Part shown: in pieces, positions 26,661 to 36,327 of the stretch
Layout: every line of letters starts with the position of its first letter
How positions within the stretch are numbered: the first letter of the stretch is position 1
Assembly (NCBI GenBank): GCA_020073375.1
Contig: JAIQFG010000004.1
Span: 1 to 64,000 of the forward strand
Reading direction: 5' to 3'
DNA: 64,000 nucleotides
DNA from: Terriglobia bacterium
GTDB taxonomy: Bacteria; Acidobacteriota; Terriglobia; Acidiferrales; UBA7541
Program-made: the position numbers and the translations under genes
The notes under the pieces: generated by a model
Seen by the model: the letters and a program-made list of their open reading frames with translations, nothing else
Told to the model about the DNA's origin: nothing
Database searches by the model: none

Positions 26661-26837
26661 GTAGGACAGACACTCTTGTCTGTCCCCCGACGACCGAAGC
26701 GCAAATCCACGGGATTTGAGTCGGCTGCAGCAACACCAGTAACAGGTATTTTTGCCTGTTCTCGGTGACCGAAACTCTAATCCTAGATCTGAATTGGTTG
26801 CCGCAACGAAAAGGACAGACAAGAGTGTCTGTCCTAC
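26661..26837. repeat. Family C inverted repeat, copy 1
   Basis: A 177-bp element with ends GTAGGACAGACACTCTTG and its near reverse complement. It fills the gap between two convergent genes (thioredoxin-like and msrA). An inner fragment carries AACAGG...CCTGTT symmetry. Confidence 0.75.
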
Positions 26838-27514
26838 TTTTTTTCGACGAACAGCGATGGATACTGCTTCTTGAGGTTGGCCACTTTCGGCAGATCGTTG
26901 ATCACGATGTACATGTTTTCCGGATGCGTTTCCGCGTAGCCCTGGTGATATTCCTCGGCGGGATAGAAGTCGTCGAGCGGCACGATCTGCGTCATGATCG
27001 GCTTGGGAAATACCTTCGCGTCATCGAGTTGTTTCACGTATGCCTCGGCGATTCGCTTCTGGTCGTCCGACGCATAAAAAATCGCGGAGCGGTACTGCGT
27101 GCCGACGTCCGGCCCCTGCCGGTTGAGCTCCGTCGGATCGTGCGCCACCGAGAAAAGTATTTTCAGCACCTGCCCGTAGGAAATCTCCGAGGGATCGAAC
27201 ACAACTTCCACCGCTTCGGCGTGCCCGGTTCTTCCCGAACATACTTTCTCATACGTCGCCGTATTCGCGGCGCCGCCCGAGTAGCCCGAGGTGGCGTGAA
27301 TCACTCCCTTGAGATGTTCGAAGACCGCCTGAATCCCCCAGAAGCATCCTCCCGCGACCACTGCTGTTTCTTTCCCGCGCGCGGCAGCCAGCGGATTGTC
27401 GATTTTCGGATCGGGGATCGCCACCACATCGCTCGACGAGTTGCACGCCGCGCCCTTGCCGAACGGAAAAGCCATGGCCAATACGGATAGACCCTTAGCA
27501 AAGAAAGAAATCAT
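26834..27514 (-). CDS. msrA: Peptide methionine sulfoxide reductase MsrA
   Basis: MsrA reduces methionine-S-sulfoxide in damaged proteins. The catalytic GGCFWG (about residues 54-59) is followed by GYSGGAANTATYEKVCSGRT, HAEAVEVVFDP, PTELNRQGPDVGTQYRSAIF and YHQGYAETHPE, all diagnostic. The 226-residue form has a ~45-residue N-terminal extension with a hydrophobic stretch, so this copy is probably exported to the periplasm. The neighbouring genes encode thiol-redox proteins, in line with repair of oxidised exported proteins. The repeat C1 end lies at its stop. Confidence 0.95.
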   Translation of the reverse strand: MISFFAKGLSVLAMAFPFGKGAACNSSSDVVAIPDPKIDNPLAAARGKETAVVAGGCFWGIQAVFEHLKGVIHATSGYSGGAANTATYEKVCSGRTGHAEAVEVVFDPSEISYGQVLKILFSVAHDPTELNRQGPDVGTQYRSAIFYASDDQKRIAEAYVKQLDDAKVFPKPIMTQIVPLDDFYPAEEYHQGYAETHPENMYIVINDLPKVANLKKQYPSLFVEKK

Positions 27515-27595
27515 TTTGAATTTATCCCCCGGTCGCTCGCGGATGGATCCCGATTTCCCGTGCCCGCTCGCAACGCGCGAGCAGCGTGAACAATC

Positions 27596-28501
27596 CTATT
27601 GCGAAATGGATTTCGTGCCCTTGGCAGCGGGCTCGGCCGGCGGCTTCACGCCGCTCGCCGCATCCTTCACGATCTGCGCCGCGATTCCCTTGCTCGTCGG
27701 GCACTCGCTGTCGTTCACGCGGCACTGCGAGACCGTCAGGCCGCAGCCGCACGTGCACGTTTCCGCATTCATCCGGCGCAGCGCGCCCTTTTTCTGGTCG
27801 GCCGTCAGCCCCTTGAAATCCACGCCCGGCAGTTCCGTCGCGTTCGCCGCATTCTTCAGGAAAATCTGCCCTTGATCAATGAACGTCTCGATTCGCGCTT
27901 CGATGGGCATCCCCAGCAGCGCGCGTATTTCCTGGTCATATCGTTCGATGGGATATAGCCCGCTGTGCTTTGTCACCACCCGGCCCTTGGTATCGATCAG
28001 GAACGAAGTCGGAAGCGCCGGAACGCCGCCGTACGACGCGACAATCTCCGGCGTATACATCACAATCGGGTACGTCATCTTCACGCTTTGCGCGAATTTC
28101 AAAACCTTCGCCGGAGGATCGTCGTCCTCGGAAATCCCGATAATTTCCAAGCGGTCGCCGTACTCTTTCTTCAGTTCCAGCAGTTCCGGAATTTCCATCC
28201 GGCACGGCGGGCACCAGGTGGCCCAGAAATTCACCAGCACCACTTTGCCCGGCCAGTCCGCGTTGGTCACCGGCTTTCCTAGAATATCCTGCGCCTGAAA
28301 CGCCGGCGCCATTTCCGGATTCTTCACGAATCGGATGACCGGCGCATCTGCACTCTCGGCTGCCGCCGGTTGCGCAGGCGTGGAAGCCAGCGCCGAAAAT
28401 CCCGCGTGCCCCGCATCCCGATGTAGGAAATACGTGGACCCGGCGAGAATCAGCGCGACGCCTGCCAAAACCAGAACGACGAGAATGTTCTTCCTAGGCA
28501 T
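27596..28501 (-). CDS. TlpA-like thioredoxin with Cys-rich C-terminal tail
   Basis: This 301-residue membrane-anchored protein has one N-terminal helix (VLVLAGVALILAGSTYFL) and a TlpA/ResA-type thioredoxin domain with VNFWATWCPPCRMEIPELLE (CPPC about residue 99). After the thioredoxin fold, a C-terminal region contains ETCTCGCGLTVSQCRVNDSE, a cluster of five cysteines that could bind metal or take part in redox. It likely keeps periplasmic thiols reduced for cytochrome c maturation or to recycle the adjacent MsrA. The genes are 81 bp apart on the same strand. Confidence 0.85.
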   Translation of the reverse strand: MPRKNILVVLVLAGVALILAGSTYFLHRDAGHAGFSALASTPAQPAAAESADAPVIRFVKNPEMAPAFQAQDILGKPVTNADWPGKVVLVNFWATWCPPCRMEIPELLELKKEYGDRLEIIGISEDDDPPAKVLKFAQSVKMTYPIVMYTPEIVASYGGVPALPTSFLIDTKGRVVTKHSGLYPIERYDQEIRALLGMPIEARIETFIDQGQIFLKNAANATELPGVDFKGLTADQKKGALRRMNAETCTCGCGLTVSQCRVNDSECPTSKGIAAQIVKDAASGVKPPAEPAAKGTKSISQ

Positions 28502-28642
28502 GTTCCGTAGGTCTTATTATGGCTTTCAGACCTGCTCAAAACAAGCGTCTGCGGTGTCCAAGAGGGAAACCTTTGGCTAATTCAAAATGGGCGGCACGAC
28601 TTCACGGGACTTGGCCCGCGCACCTCGACACAAGTCCCCACA

Positions 28643-29212
28643 TCAATCCTTATATCCCACGATCAGACAGATTTGGTGGTCTTGATCTTGACAAGATGGA
28701 AGGCGATTCTTATCTACCTTGATTGGAAGCTTCGCCGACTGAAATGCCTTTAAGAATTGCGCTGCATCGCTCGTTGCAGATGAACCCATAACCAGCCCGA
28801 ATATCGGAGGGGCCGTGGCCCGAACCGGACCCGAAGTAAAACCGGATTTCAACGCACCCGGGAATGCCGGAGCGATCTGACGCAGAAACGCGATCGCTTC
28901 AGAATCTTCGACATAATGCACTTCAACTAATTCCTTGATTCCTTGAAGGCCGTTTGATAATTGCTGCCGCTGCAACTCAGAAACCCGGCGAGGTTCCTTT
29001 AGTCTCGCGAGTTCAATCTGTGAGTAATGGTGCTCGGCCGCATAGACCAATACGTAGATTACCAGCACGCATACGCCTGCGACTTCGCAGCGGTGTTGCC
29101 ACGGATTCTCCTTCTCTAAAACGAGTGCGACAATTTCGCAGAGTGCCAAAACTGCTAGAAGCACAATCCCCGCGATTTCAAATCCGTTTGCGAGTTGGGA
29201 CGGGTCGTACAT
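28643..29212 (-). CDS. Hypothetical two-TM membrane protein
   Basis: From ATG 29212 the product has 189 residues; a TTG at 29254 would add 14. Two membrane helices are clear (FEIAGIVLLAVLALCEIVAL and AGVCVLVIYVLVYAAEHHYS), followed by a soluble ~115-residue domain. No family is recognised and base composition is lower in GC than the neighbours, which could point to later acquisition. It is not in an evident operon. Confidence 0.6.
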   Translation of the reverse strand: MYDPSQLANGFEIAGIVLLAVLALCEIVALVLEKENPWQHRCEVAGVCVLVIYVLVYAAEHHYSQIELARLKEPRRVSELQRQQLSNGLQGIKELVEVHYVEDSEAIAFLRQIAPAFPGALKSGFTSGPVRATAPPIFGLVMGSSATSDAAQFLKAFQSAKLPIKVDKNRLPSCQDQDHQICLIVGYKD

Positions 29213-29343
29213 TTGCCAAACGATTCTAAGACATTTTTCGTGTTCCAGGGACAATTCGAGGGCTAGGCTTCTGGATGGTCCGCTTTCCCGGTTGTGCCTG
29301 TGAAGTAGTCATATCGGAAACCAGACGCTGGTTGCCGGTCGTA

Positions 29344-29766
29344 CTACTGCCCGGCCTCAAGCCTCGCAGTCATCAGCCCCACCTTTTCGACGCCTGAATT
29401 GCGCATCACGTCAATGGCCCGAGCCACGGCCGAGAAAATGACGGCATCGTCACCTTTCACGAAAGCGACCTTCTCGGCGCGCTGCTTGAAAAAATTATCG
29501 AGCTGCAAGCCCAGGTTGTTCCACGTCGCCGCATCTTCGTTGATCTTCAGGCTGCCGTTATTGAGCAGCTGCACGACGACCACCTTGTATTCAGGAACTA
29601 TATCTTCAACGCGTGAAGGCTGCGGAACCAGCGCTTCCAACCCCTTCGGCGACAGCGGCGTGATCACCATGAAGATAATCAGGAGCACCAGCAGAATATC
29701 GATCAGCGGCACCACATTCATTGAGGCCATGGCCCCGCCCTTCTTTTCACCCACTTCCATTCCCAT
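29344..29766 (-). CDS. exbD: ExbD/TolR-family biopolymer transport protein
   Basis: ATG 29766 is preceded by GAGGAG, giving 140 residues. A cytoplasmic N-tail runs into ASMNVVPLIDILLVLLIIFM (about residues 14-33), where the aspartate is the proton-conducting residue of ExbD/TolR. A periplasmic domain follows, ending VEKVGLMTARLEAG. ExbD works with ExbB and TonB to energise outer-membrane transport, but no exbB is in the window; the PilZ-TonB protein at 6866 is a possible partner in principle. Confidence 0.9.
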   Translation of the reverse strand: MGMEVGEKKGGAMASMNVVPLIDILLVLLIIFMVITPLSPKGLEALVPQPSRVEDIVPEYKVVVVQLLNNGSLKINEDAATWNNLGLQLDNFFKQRAEKVAFVKGDDAVIFSAVARAIDVMRNSGVEKVGLMTARLEAGQ

Positions 29767-29978
29767 GGTAATTGCTCCTCTGCGCGCAAACAGGTATCGG
29801 TAAGCCGCAATTGAGACGCCCTGCGCGGACCCGTTGAAACTCTCGCCGTCATATATTTGGACACCAGTGCGGATCGAATAGTTCCTTACGAGCAAGGAAC
29901 GCGCGTGTTTCTGGACTCTTCCCTACTCGCATGATATACAAATCGCGAACGATTCATCGAACATTGGGGGTAGTTCTT

Positions 29979-31580
29979 ATGCATTCAGAGAAATTTGCGC
30001 GCGTACTTCGATGGGGCTTGCCCTGCGTGCTAGCTGCCACCGCCATCCCGTTCGCCGCCGCCGCGCAGCAACTCCCGCCCGATGGCCCTGCATTCCCAAC
30101 CATAAAACTAACCGGAGGCAGCCCCAACCCGCCGCTGCAGGAGCCCGCGCCCAATCCTCCGGACAAGCAATCGGAGTGGAACATGGAACTGGTGGGCCAC
30201 GACGATTTGCAGGGCCGCTCGGCGTACCAGCCAATCATCGTCAATGAAAATGGCCGCGAAATCGCATACGTCGGGCACCACACCGGAGCCATGCTCAATA
30301 CGCTCACCGGCGTGGTCGAGCCCAACGGAACTTCGCTCGTGGACGTCACCGACGCGGCGCACCCCAGGTACCTCTCGCACATTCCCGGTTCCACCGCGGC
30401 GGGCGAAGAGGCCGGCGGCGCGCAGATGGTGCGCGTGTGCAGCGGCAGCGTGCTGCCGCACGGCGTGCGCGGCAAATGGTATCTGTTGCGGCCCCTGGGA
30501 GTCGAAGCGCAGGAAATTTACGACGTCACCGATCCGGCAAAGCCGACGCGCCTCACGGTGATCGTCGACGGACTGAACAACACACACAAAAACTGGTGGG
30601 AATGCGACACGGGCACCGCCTACCTGGTCGCGAACAAGCCCTCGGAAGGATGGAAGGGCCAGCACCTGAAAATTTACGACCTGAGCGATCCGGCAAAACC
30701 CGTTTACATTCGCGATTTCGGACTGCTAGGCCAGCAACCCGGCGCCACTTCCCATGAAGGCGTTACGGGAGGCATTCCGATCCACGGCGCGATTTCCGCT
30801 GGCGTCGATAAAAATCGCGTGTACGCCGCCTACGGCACGGGGGCCAATGGCGTGATCCAGATTCTCGACCGCAAAAAATTGCTGACCGCGTTTGAGAATC
30901 CCGTGAAGCCCACGACCGAGGAAATGCTCGCGCCGCAGATTGGATACATCACCATGTCCCCCGATCAGGGCGGGCACACCGCGTTTCCGATTTTTGGCGA
31001 GCCGATTCCCGAATTCCAGACCTTTCAAGCGCTCAAGAAGCGCGATTTTCTGATCGTCCCGTCGGAAGCCTCGCGCGGCGACCACTGCATGCCCAACTCC
31101 GACGGCAGCCGCCCGGGTCCGCATCTGGCCTTCATGATCGACATCAGCAACGAAGCCACGCCGTGGCCCGTGTCCACGTTCCGCGTGCCCGACAATCCCG
31201 GAGATTACTGCGGCCGGGGCGGGCGCTTCGGCACGCATGCCGTCGCGGAATCGTTTTTCGCTCCGTATTACGGCAAGATTGCCATTTTTTCCTGGTTTAA
31301 CGCCGGCACGCGCGTGTTCGACATTCGCGACCCGTTTTCCGTGCAAGAAGTCGCCTACTTCATCCCCGCTCCCAACAAATACACCATGATGTTCTGTCCG
31401 GACGGCGTCAGCCATCCGCCTGGCGATCCCAAAATTACGGCCGCATGCGAGCGCGCCATCCAAACCAACAACGTCGAGATCGACGATCGCGGCCTGATCT
31501 ACTCCGCCGACCGCGCCGGCACCGGCCTGCACATCCTGCGCCTCACCGGCCACGCCAAGGATGTGGTCGAGGCGAAATAA
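29979..31580 (+). CDS. Secreted LVIVD-repeat protein, larger paralogue
   Basis: ATG 29979 gives 533 residues with a signal peptide ending IPFAAAAQQ. LVIVD-type repeats include TSLVDVTDAAHPRYLSHI, IYDVTDPAKPTRLTVI, LKIYDLSDPAKPVYIRDF and TRVFDIRDPFSVQEVAYF. It is longer than the paralogue at 51-1415 by extra loops. Predicted to be a periplasmic or outer-surface propeller of unknown ligand. It is divergent from exbD. Confidence 0.85.
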   Translation: MHSEKFARVLRWGLPCVLAATAIPFAAAAQQLPPDGPAFPTIKLTGGSPNPPLQEPAPNPPDKQSEWNMELVGHDDLQGRSAYQPIIVNENGREIAYVGHHTGAMLNTLTGVVEPNGTSLVDVTDAAHPRYLSHIPGSTAAGEEAGGAQMVRVCSGSVLPHGVRGKWYLLRPLGVEAQEIYDVTDPAKPTRLTVIVDGLNNTHKNWWECDTGTAYLVANKPSEGWKGQHLKIYDLSDPAKPVYIRDFGLLGQQPGATSHEGVTGGIPIHGAISAGVDKNRVYAAYGTGANGVIQILDRKKLLTAFENPVKPTTEEMLAPQIGYITMSPDQGGHTAFPIFGEPIPEFQTFQALKKRDFLIVPSEASRGDHCMPNSDGSRPGPHLAFMIDISNEATPWPVSTFRVPDNPGDYCGRGGRFGTHAVAESFFAPYYGKIAIFSWFNAGTRVFDIRDPFSVQEVAYFIPAPNKYTMMFCPDGVSHPPGDPKITAACERAIQTNNVEIDDRGLIYSADRAGTGLHILRLTGHAKDVVEAK

Positions 31581-31621
31581 TTTTTTGCCGGGAACGCAAG
31601 TAGCGGAAAAGAAGTAGCGCC

Positions 31622-31718
31622 GTCATTCCGAACCCGCTCCTGCGGGTGAGGAATCTCTCTTTGGTTTGAATCCAGAAAATGTGTGATTACTCACCCGCAG
31701 GAGCGGGTTCGGAATGAC
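31622..31718. repeat. Family B inverted repeat, copy 1
   Basis: A 97-bp imperfect hairpin with ends GTCATTCCGAACCCGCTCC and its reverse complement, located between the convergent LVIVD and DUF4159 genes. Confidence 0.8.
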
Positions 31719-31825
31719 AGACGGTGCATTGGTCCGCGGCATGCGGCGCCCGAGCCAATTGAACTTTTCGGACTTATTTCAATGAGATCAGGAAGACCCG
31801 CCGATTTTTTTGTGGTACCGGCGAT

Positions 31826-32623
31826 TTAGTGCGTCATATCGTACAGGATGTAATTAATCCCGATGCGATATGCGAGAGAAGTCTCCTTCTCCGGATAGTG
31901 CGGGCTGTCGGCCCACTCCCAGGCGTCGCCCACATCGGAGTTGTGGCAGATGGCCACCATGATCCGGCCCTTGTCATCCCGAATCCCCAGCCACTTGGGC
32001 GTCACCATGTCGGGTGAATAGGGACGCCCGCCCCACAAGAAGCGCGTCCCGTGAATCTTGACCTTCTCATCCAGGTCGAAGGCCACGTGAAAGATTTCGT
32101 CGCTGTTCTTTAATTCTTCCACGCCGCGGTCTGGAAAAATGGCGCGCAGGCCCTGCATCAGGCCATCCCATTCGTAGTCCCCATGTGTGTCGTCCGAAAA
32201 CAGGAAGCCGCCCTTGAGCAGATAGGCGCGCAGCCGCGCCGCCTCCGCCTGGTTCAGGTTCCAGCCGTTGCCGTGCTCCATGTAGATCCACGGCCAGTCG
32301 AATAATTTATCGTCTTCGGCGTCGACGATCTGCTCCATGGCCCGCGCGTTCAGGCGAGTCAATCGCCGCAATCCCTGCACGAATTGCCGGTCGGCTTTCG
32401 GATAGTCCGCGGCCCACATCTGAAATCCGCGGTATCCCCGGTAGCCGTAATCCCCATTCGGAAAATGAAACCGGGCGAAGGCCCATTCCGCCTGCTCGTG
32501 GGGATCCACGGGCAAATCGGGACCTTCCTCTTCTCCCTCGTAGCTTCGCTGCGCCATTGCCACCACGCCAAAACTAAGCGCGGAAAGCAGGCCTGCGGCG
32601 GCGATGATGAGCCAGACCTTCAT
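31826..32623 (-). CDS. DUF4159 domain secreted protein
   Basis: ATG 32623 gives 265 residues with a signal peptide (MKVWLIIAAAGLLSALSFGVVAMA). The rest matches the DUF4159 pattern: FARFHFPNGDYGYRGYRGFQ, YLLKGGFLFSDDTHGDYEWD and MVAICHNSDVGDAWEWAD, a flavodoxin/class I glutamine-amidotransferase-like fold found in the exported proteins of Acidobacteria. It lies downstream of the RND pump gene on the same strand. Function unknown. Confidence 0.85.
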   Translation of the reverse strand: MKVWLIIAAAGLLSALSFGVVAMAQRSYEGEEEGPDLPVDPHEQAEWAFARFHFPNGDYGYRGYRGFQMWAADYPKADRQFVQGLRRLTRLNARAMEQIVDAEDDKLFDWPWIYMEHGNGWNLNQAEAARLRAYLLKGGFLFSDDTHGDYEWDGLMQGLRAIFPDRGVEELKNSDEIFHVAFDLDEKVKIHGTRFLWGGRPYSPDMVTPKWLGIRDDKGRIMVAICHNSDVGDAWEWADSPHYPEKETSLAYRIGINYILYDMTH

Positions 32624-32709
32624 GGCGGTTTCCCCGGCGATCATACTGGAATGCCGCGACGATGGCGCGGGAATCTTGGGCAATTCGGAGCGAGCGGCCG
32701 GATGAGCGC

Positions 32710-35700
32710 CTAGGTAAGCGACGGGCCCTTGGCCGGCGTGGGAGGCGCGGGGATTTCACTGATGGCGGCATGGGCATGTTTGCGCCGCCGGACACGCAGC
32801 TGCAGCCGGTCCATGTAAAGATAAATCACGGGAGTGGTGAACAAGGTGAGGGCCTGGCTCACCATCATGCCGCCCACGATGCTGATCCCCAGGGGACGGC
32901 GCAATTCCGCTCCTGTCCCGGTCGCCAGGGCCAGCGGCAACCCGCCAAACAGAGCCGCCATGGTGGTCATCATGATGGGACGGAATCGCAACAGGCAAGC
33001 CTGATAGATAGATTCCTCGGGAGTATTTCCAGCGCGCTCTGCTTCCACGGCGAAGTCGACCATCATGATGGCGTTCTTGATGACGATGCCGATCAGCAAG
33101 ATGATTCCGATCAGCGCAATCACGCTCAGGTCCGCGTGAAACAGCATCAGGGCGAGCAGCGCGCCCACACCGGCCGAGGGCAGCGTCGAAAGAATCGTGA
33201 TCGGCTGTATATAACTCTCATAGAGCATTCCAAGAACGATGTAAACCGCCATGAGCGCCGCCAGGATCAGCCACGGCTGGCTGGCCAGTGATGTCCGGAA
33301 GGCCTGCGCTGTCCCCTGAAACGTGGTGCGAATATCGGATGGAACTCCCATCTGCAGAACGGCTGCCTCGATTTCCTTGACCGCATCGCCCAGCGCAACC
33401 CCTTCGCCCAGGTTGAAGGAAATCGTCACGGCCGGAAATTGCCCCTGATGCGTCACCGCCAGGGTCGTGGTTTTGTTCTCGAAATGGGTGAACGCGCTGA
33501 GCGGGACTTGCTTCCCGTTCGCCGAACGCACATATAAATTACGTATGTCGTCCGTGCTGTTTCGGAAGGCCGCGTCCACTTCCATAACCACGTGATACTG
33601 GTTTAATTGCGTGTAGATCGTGGAGACCTGGCGCTGGCCGAACGCGTCGTACAGCGTGTTATCGATTGCCTGGGGAGCGATCCCCATCCGCGACGCGGTA
33701 TCGCGGTCGATGACCAGCGCGGCCTGCAGGCCCCGCGTTTGCTGGTCGGAGGCAATATCACGCAAATCCTTCAACTGGCGCATGCGCTGCTCAACGCGCG
33801 GCGCCCATTGCTGCAGGTCCGCCAGATTTTCGCTTTCCAGCGTGAACTGGTATTGCGAACTGGAAATCCGGCCGCCCACATTAATGTCCTGCACCGACCG
33901 CAAAAATAATGTGGCTCCGGGCACCACGGCGAGCTTGCGGCGCAGGCGCGCGATCACCTGGTCGACGCCCACCTTCCTTTCGCTGATGGGTTTCAAATCG
34001 ATCTGCATGCGTCCGGTATTTTCCGACCCGCCGCCGGTGTTGCTGGACATGTTTTCGACTGCCGGATCGCTCATCACGATGTCGGTGTATTGCTTCAGTT
34101 TGGCCTGCATGGCCGGAAAGGACAGGTCCTGCGCGCCCATAATCGTTCCATTAATCCGGCCCGTATCCTGCTGCGGGAAAAATCCCTTGGGAATGATGAC
34201 GTAGAGGTAAACGCTCAGGCAGATGGTGGCCAAGGTGACGGTGAGCATGAAAGCCTGGTGGCGCAACACCCAGCGCAGTCTGGACGAGTAGGTCTTCACG
34301 CTCCATTGAAAGATCCTCTCGCCCGTCATGTATAGCTTGCCGTGTTTCCTGCCCTTTTCCGGCTGCAGGAATTTTGCGCACATCATCGGAGTCGTGGTCA
34401 GTGAAACGCAAAGCGACACGGCGATGGCCACGCTCAAGGTCACCGCGAACTCCCGGAACAATTTTCCCACGATCCCGCCCATCAACAGAATTGGAATGAA
34501 CACGGCGATCAGCGAAAGGCTCATGGACAATACCGTGAACCCGATTTCATGCGACCCCTTCATGGCCGCTTCGTAGGGTGTAAGGCCTTCCTCAAGATAC
34601 CGGGTGATGTTCTCGATCACCACGATGGCGTCGTCCACCACGAAGCCCGTGCAAATCGCCAGCGCCATCAGCGAAAGATTGTCGATGCTGTAATGCAGCA
34701 GGTACATCACGCCGAACGTGCCCACGATGGACAGCGGCACCGAGATACTCGGAATGAGCGTGGCCCAGCCATTTCGCAAAAACATGAAAATGACCATGAC
34801 CACCAGCGCCACCGTGAGCAGCAGCGTAAACTCGATGTCCGCCACCGAAGCCCGGATGGTGACCGTGCGGTCGGAAAGGATGCTGAGCGTGGCCGCCGGC
34901 GGAATCGACGCGCGCAACTCCGGCAGGATCGCCTTGATGTTGTTTACCGCATTGATAATATTGGCGCCGGGTTGGCGGTTGATGGTGATGACCACGGCCG
35001 TCTTGCCGTTGGCATATCCCGAGTTGCGGACGTCCTCGATCCCTTCACTGACGCGCGCCACGTCGCTCAGCCGCACAGGCGCCCCATTTCGATAGGCCAC
35101 TATCAAAGAGACGTACTGTTCCGGACGCAGCAACTGGTCGGTTGCAAACAAGGTCCAGCGGTTGCCCGCGTCCTCCAGATTTCCTTTCGGAGTATTCGCA
35201 TTCGCCAGGCGCAGCGCGGTGCGAACTTCCTCCAGCCCGATCCCATATTGCGCCAGCGCTCTCGGATTGACGTCCACGCGCACGGCTGGTTTTGCGCCGC
35301 CGGATATGTTCACCTGCCCCACTCCGTCGACTTGCGCCAATTTCTGTCCCAGGATGGAATCGCAAATGTCGTACAAGCGGCTTCTGGGGATTGTGTCCGA
35401 ATACACCGCCAAGTCCATGATGGGCGTGTCGGCCGGATTGATGCGCCGGTAACCGGGAAGGCTCGGAAGATTGGCCGGCAATTGGCCGGCCGCCGCATTG
35501 ATGGCGGCCTGGACGTCACGCGAAGCGGCATCGATATCCCTGTCCAGGTCGAGTTGCAGAGTAATGAAGGAAACGCCAAGCTGGCTGGTCGACGTCATTT
35601 CCGTGACGCCCGCGATGCGCCCGAACTGGCGTTCCAGCGGCGTCGCCACGGAAGAAGCCATCGTCTCCGGGCTCGCGCCCGGCAAACCCCCGCGGACATA

Positions 35701-35835
35701 AATGGTCGGAAAATCCACCTGCGGCAGTGCCGCCACGGGCAGGAAATAAAACGCCACGCCGCCCGCCAGCAAAATGGCGACGCTCAACAGCGAAGTCGCG
35801 ACAGGTCGTCGAATAAACGGCGCGGAAATATGCAT
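32710..35835 (-). CDS. RND multidrug efflux permease (MdtB/MdtC-like)
   Basis: A full-length 1041-residue inner-membrane pump of the HAE1 group. The start (ISAPFIRRPVATSLLSVAIL), FPTIYVRGGLPGASPETMAS and the proton-relay segment of TM4 (ALAICTGFVVDDAIVVIENI) agree best with MdtB/MdtC-type pumps. The C-terminal half keeps the second set of helices (VIALIGIILLIGIVIKNAIM). It would export hydrophobic compounds, but no periplasmic adaptor or outer-membrane channel gene is next to it, which is unusual. The gene downstream, on the same strand, is DUF4159. Confidence 0.95.
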   Translation of the reverse strand: MHISAPFIRRPVATSLLSVAILLAGGVAFYFLPVAALPQVDFPTIYVRGGLPGASPETMASSVATPLERQFGRIAGVTEMTSTSQLGVSFITLQLDLDRDIDAASRDVQAAINAAAGQLPANLPSLPGYRRINPADTPIMDLAVYSDTIPRSRLYDICDSILGQKLAQVDGVGQVNISGGAKPAVRVDVNPRALAQYGIGLEEVRTALRLANANTPKGNLEDAGNRWTLFATDQLLRPEQYVSLIVAYRNGAPVRLSDVARVSEGIEDVRNSGYANGKTAVVITINRQPGANIINAVNNIKAILPELRASIPPAATLSILSDRTVTIRASVADIEFTLLLTVALVVMVIFMFLRNGWATLIPSISVPLSIVGTFGVMYLLHYSIDNLSLMALAICTGFVVDDAIVVIENITRYLEEGLTPYEAAMKGSHEIGFTVLSMSLSLIAVFIPILLMGGIVGKLFREFAVTLSVAIAVSLCVSLTTTPMMCAKFLQPEKGRKHGKLYMTGERIFQWSVKTYSSRLRWVLRHQAFMLTVTLATICLSVYLYVIIPKGFFPQQDTGRINGTIMGAQDLSFPAMQAKLKQYTDIVMSDPAVENMSSNTGGGSENTGRMQIDLKPISERKVGVDQVIARLRRKLAVVPGATLFLRSVQDINVGGRISSSQYQFTLESENLADLQQWAPRVEQRMRQLKDLRDIASDQQTRGLQAALVIDRDTASRMGIAPQAIDNTLYDAFGQRQVSTIYTQLNQYHVVMEVDAAFRNSTDDIRNLYVRSANGKQVPLSAFTHFENKTTTLAVTHQGQFPAVTISFNLGEGVALGDAVKEIEAAVLQMGVPSDIRTTFQGTAQAFRTSLASQPWLILAALMAVYIVLGMLYESYIQPITILSTLPSAGVGALLALMLFHADLSVIALIGIILLIGIVIKNAIMMVDFAVEAERAGNTPEESIYQACLLRFRPIMMTTMAALFGGLPLALATGTGAELRRPLGISIVGGMMVSQALTLFTTPVIYLYMDRLQLRVRRRKHAHAAISEIPAPPTPAKGPSLT

Positions 35836-36327
35836 CGCTGTTGATCCCGGCTAAGCCGGCATTTTCTCCCTTCAGGACTCTACCGTATTAGAGCGAAGCA
35901 GGCCCTGCTTAGGTTTCATGGAATCCGAGCCTGCTCCCAAGCCGTCCCGGCGGATGTTACGACGCGTGCACGATGCCAAAACAATACCGCAAGAGCTTGG
36001 TTTCGCGGCCAGGAATTTGACGCCATTCCAACATGGGTGTAATTCTACCCGCGCAGTATTGGCTCGGCAGTGCGTCCCCATCATTTATTTTCTCGATCAA
36101 TCGGATACACCGATACGGTCGCAGGCGGCGCAAACCCATTGCAATGAAACTACTTACCCGATTTCGGGCAGCAGCCATTGGAAAAAACTTTCCAGCGACA
36201 CCCATGCAACCATTGTGTCGCGCGCTGCGCTCTCTTACACTGGACCGGTTTTGCTTGGAACAAATCCGCAATGCAAGGAATTGTCGCCGTGTGGACCGAT
36301 AGCGCGCTGGAAACGAACAGGCGAGGC
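35836..36327. other. Gene-less divergent region
   Basis: About 490 bp between the RND pump and sthA. Open frames on either strand lack codon bias, family signatures and RBS. It includes an unremarkable Cys/His-containing frame (36178-36327) that merely extends sthA upstream. Promoters of both genes are expected here. Confidence 0.45.

Noticed and set aside
34549-35844. 431-codon frame antisense to the RND pump
   Set aside because: Composition is His/Arg-rich shadow reading of the RND gene, with no RBS or recognisable domain.
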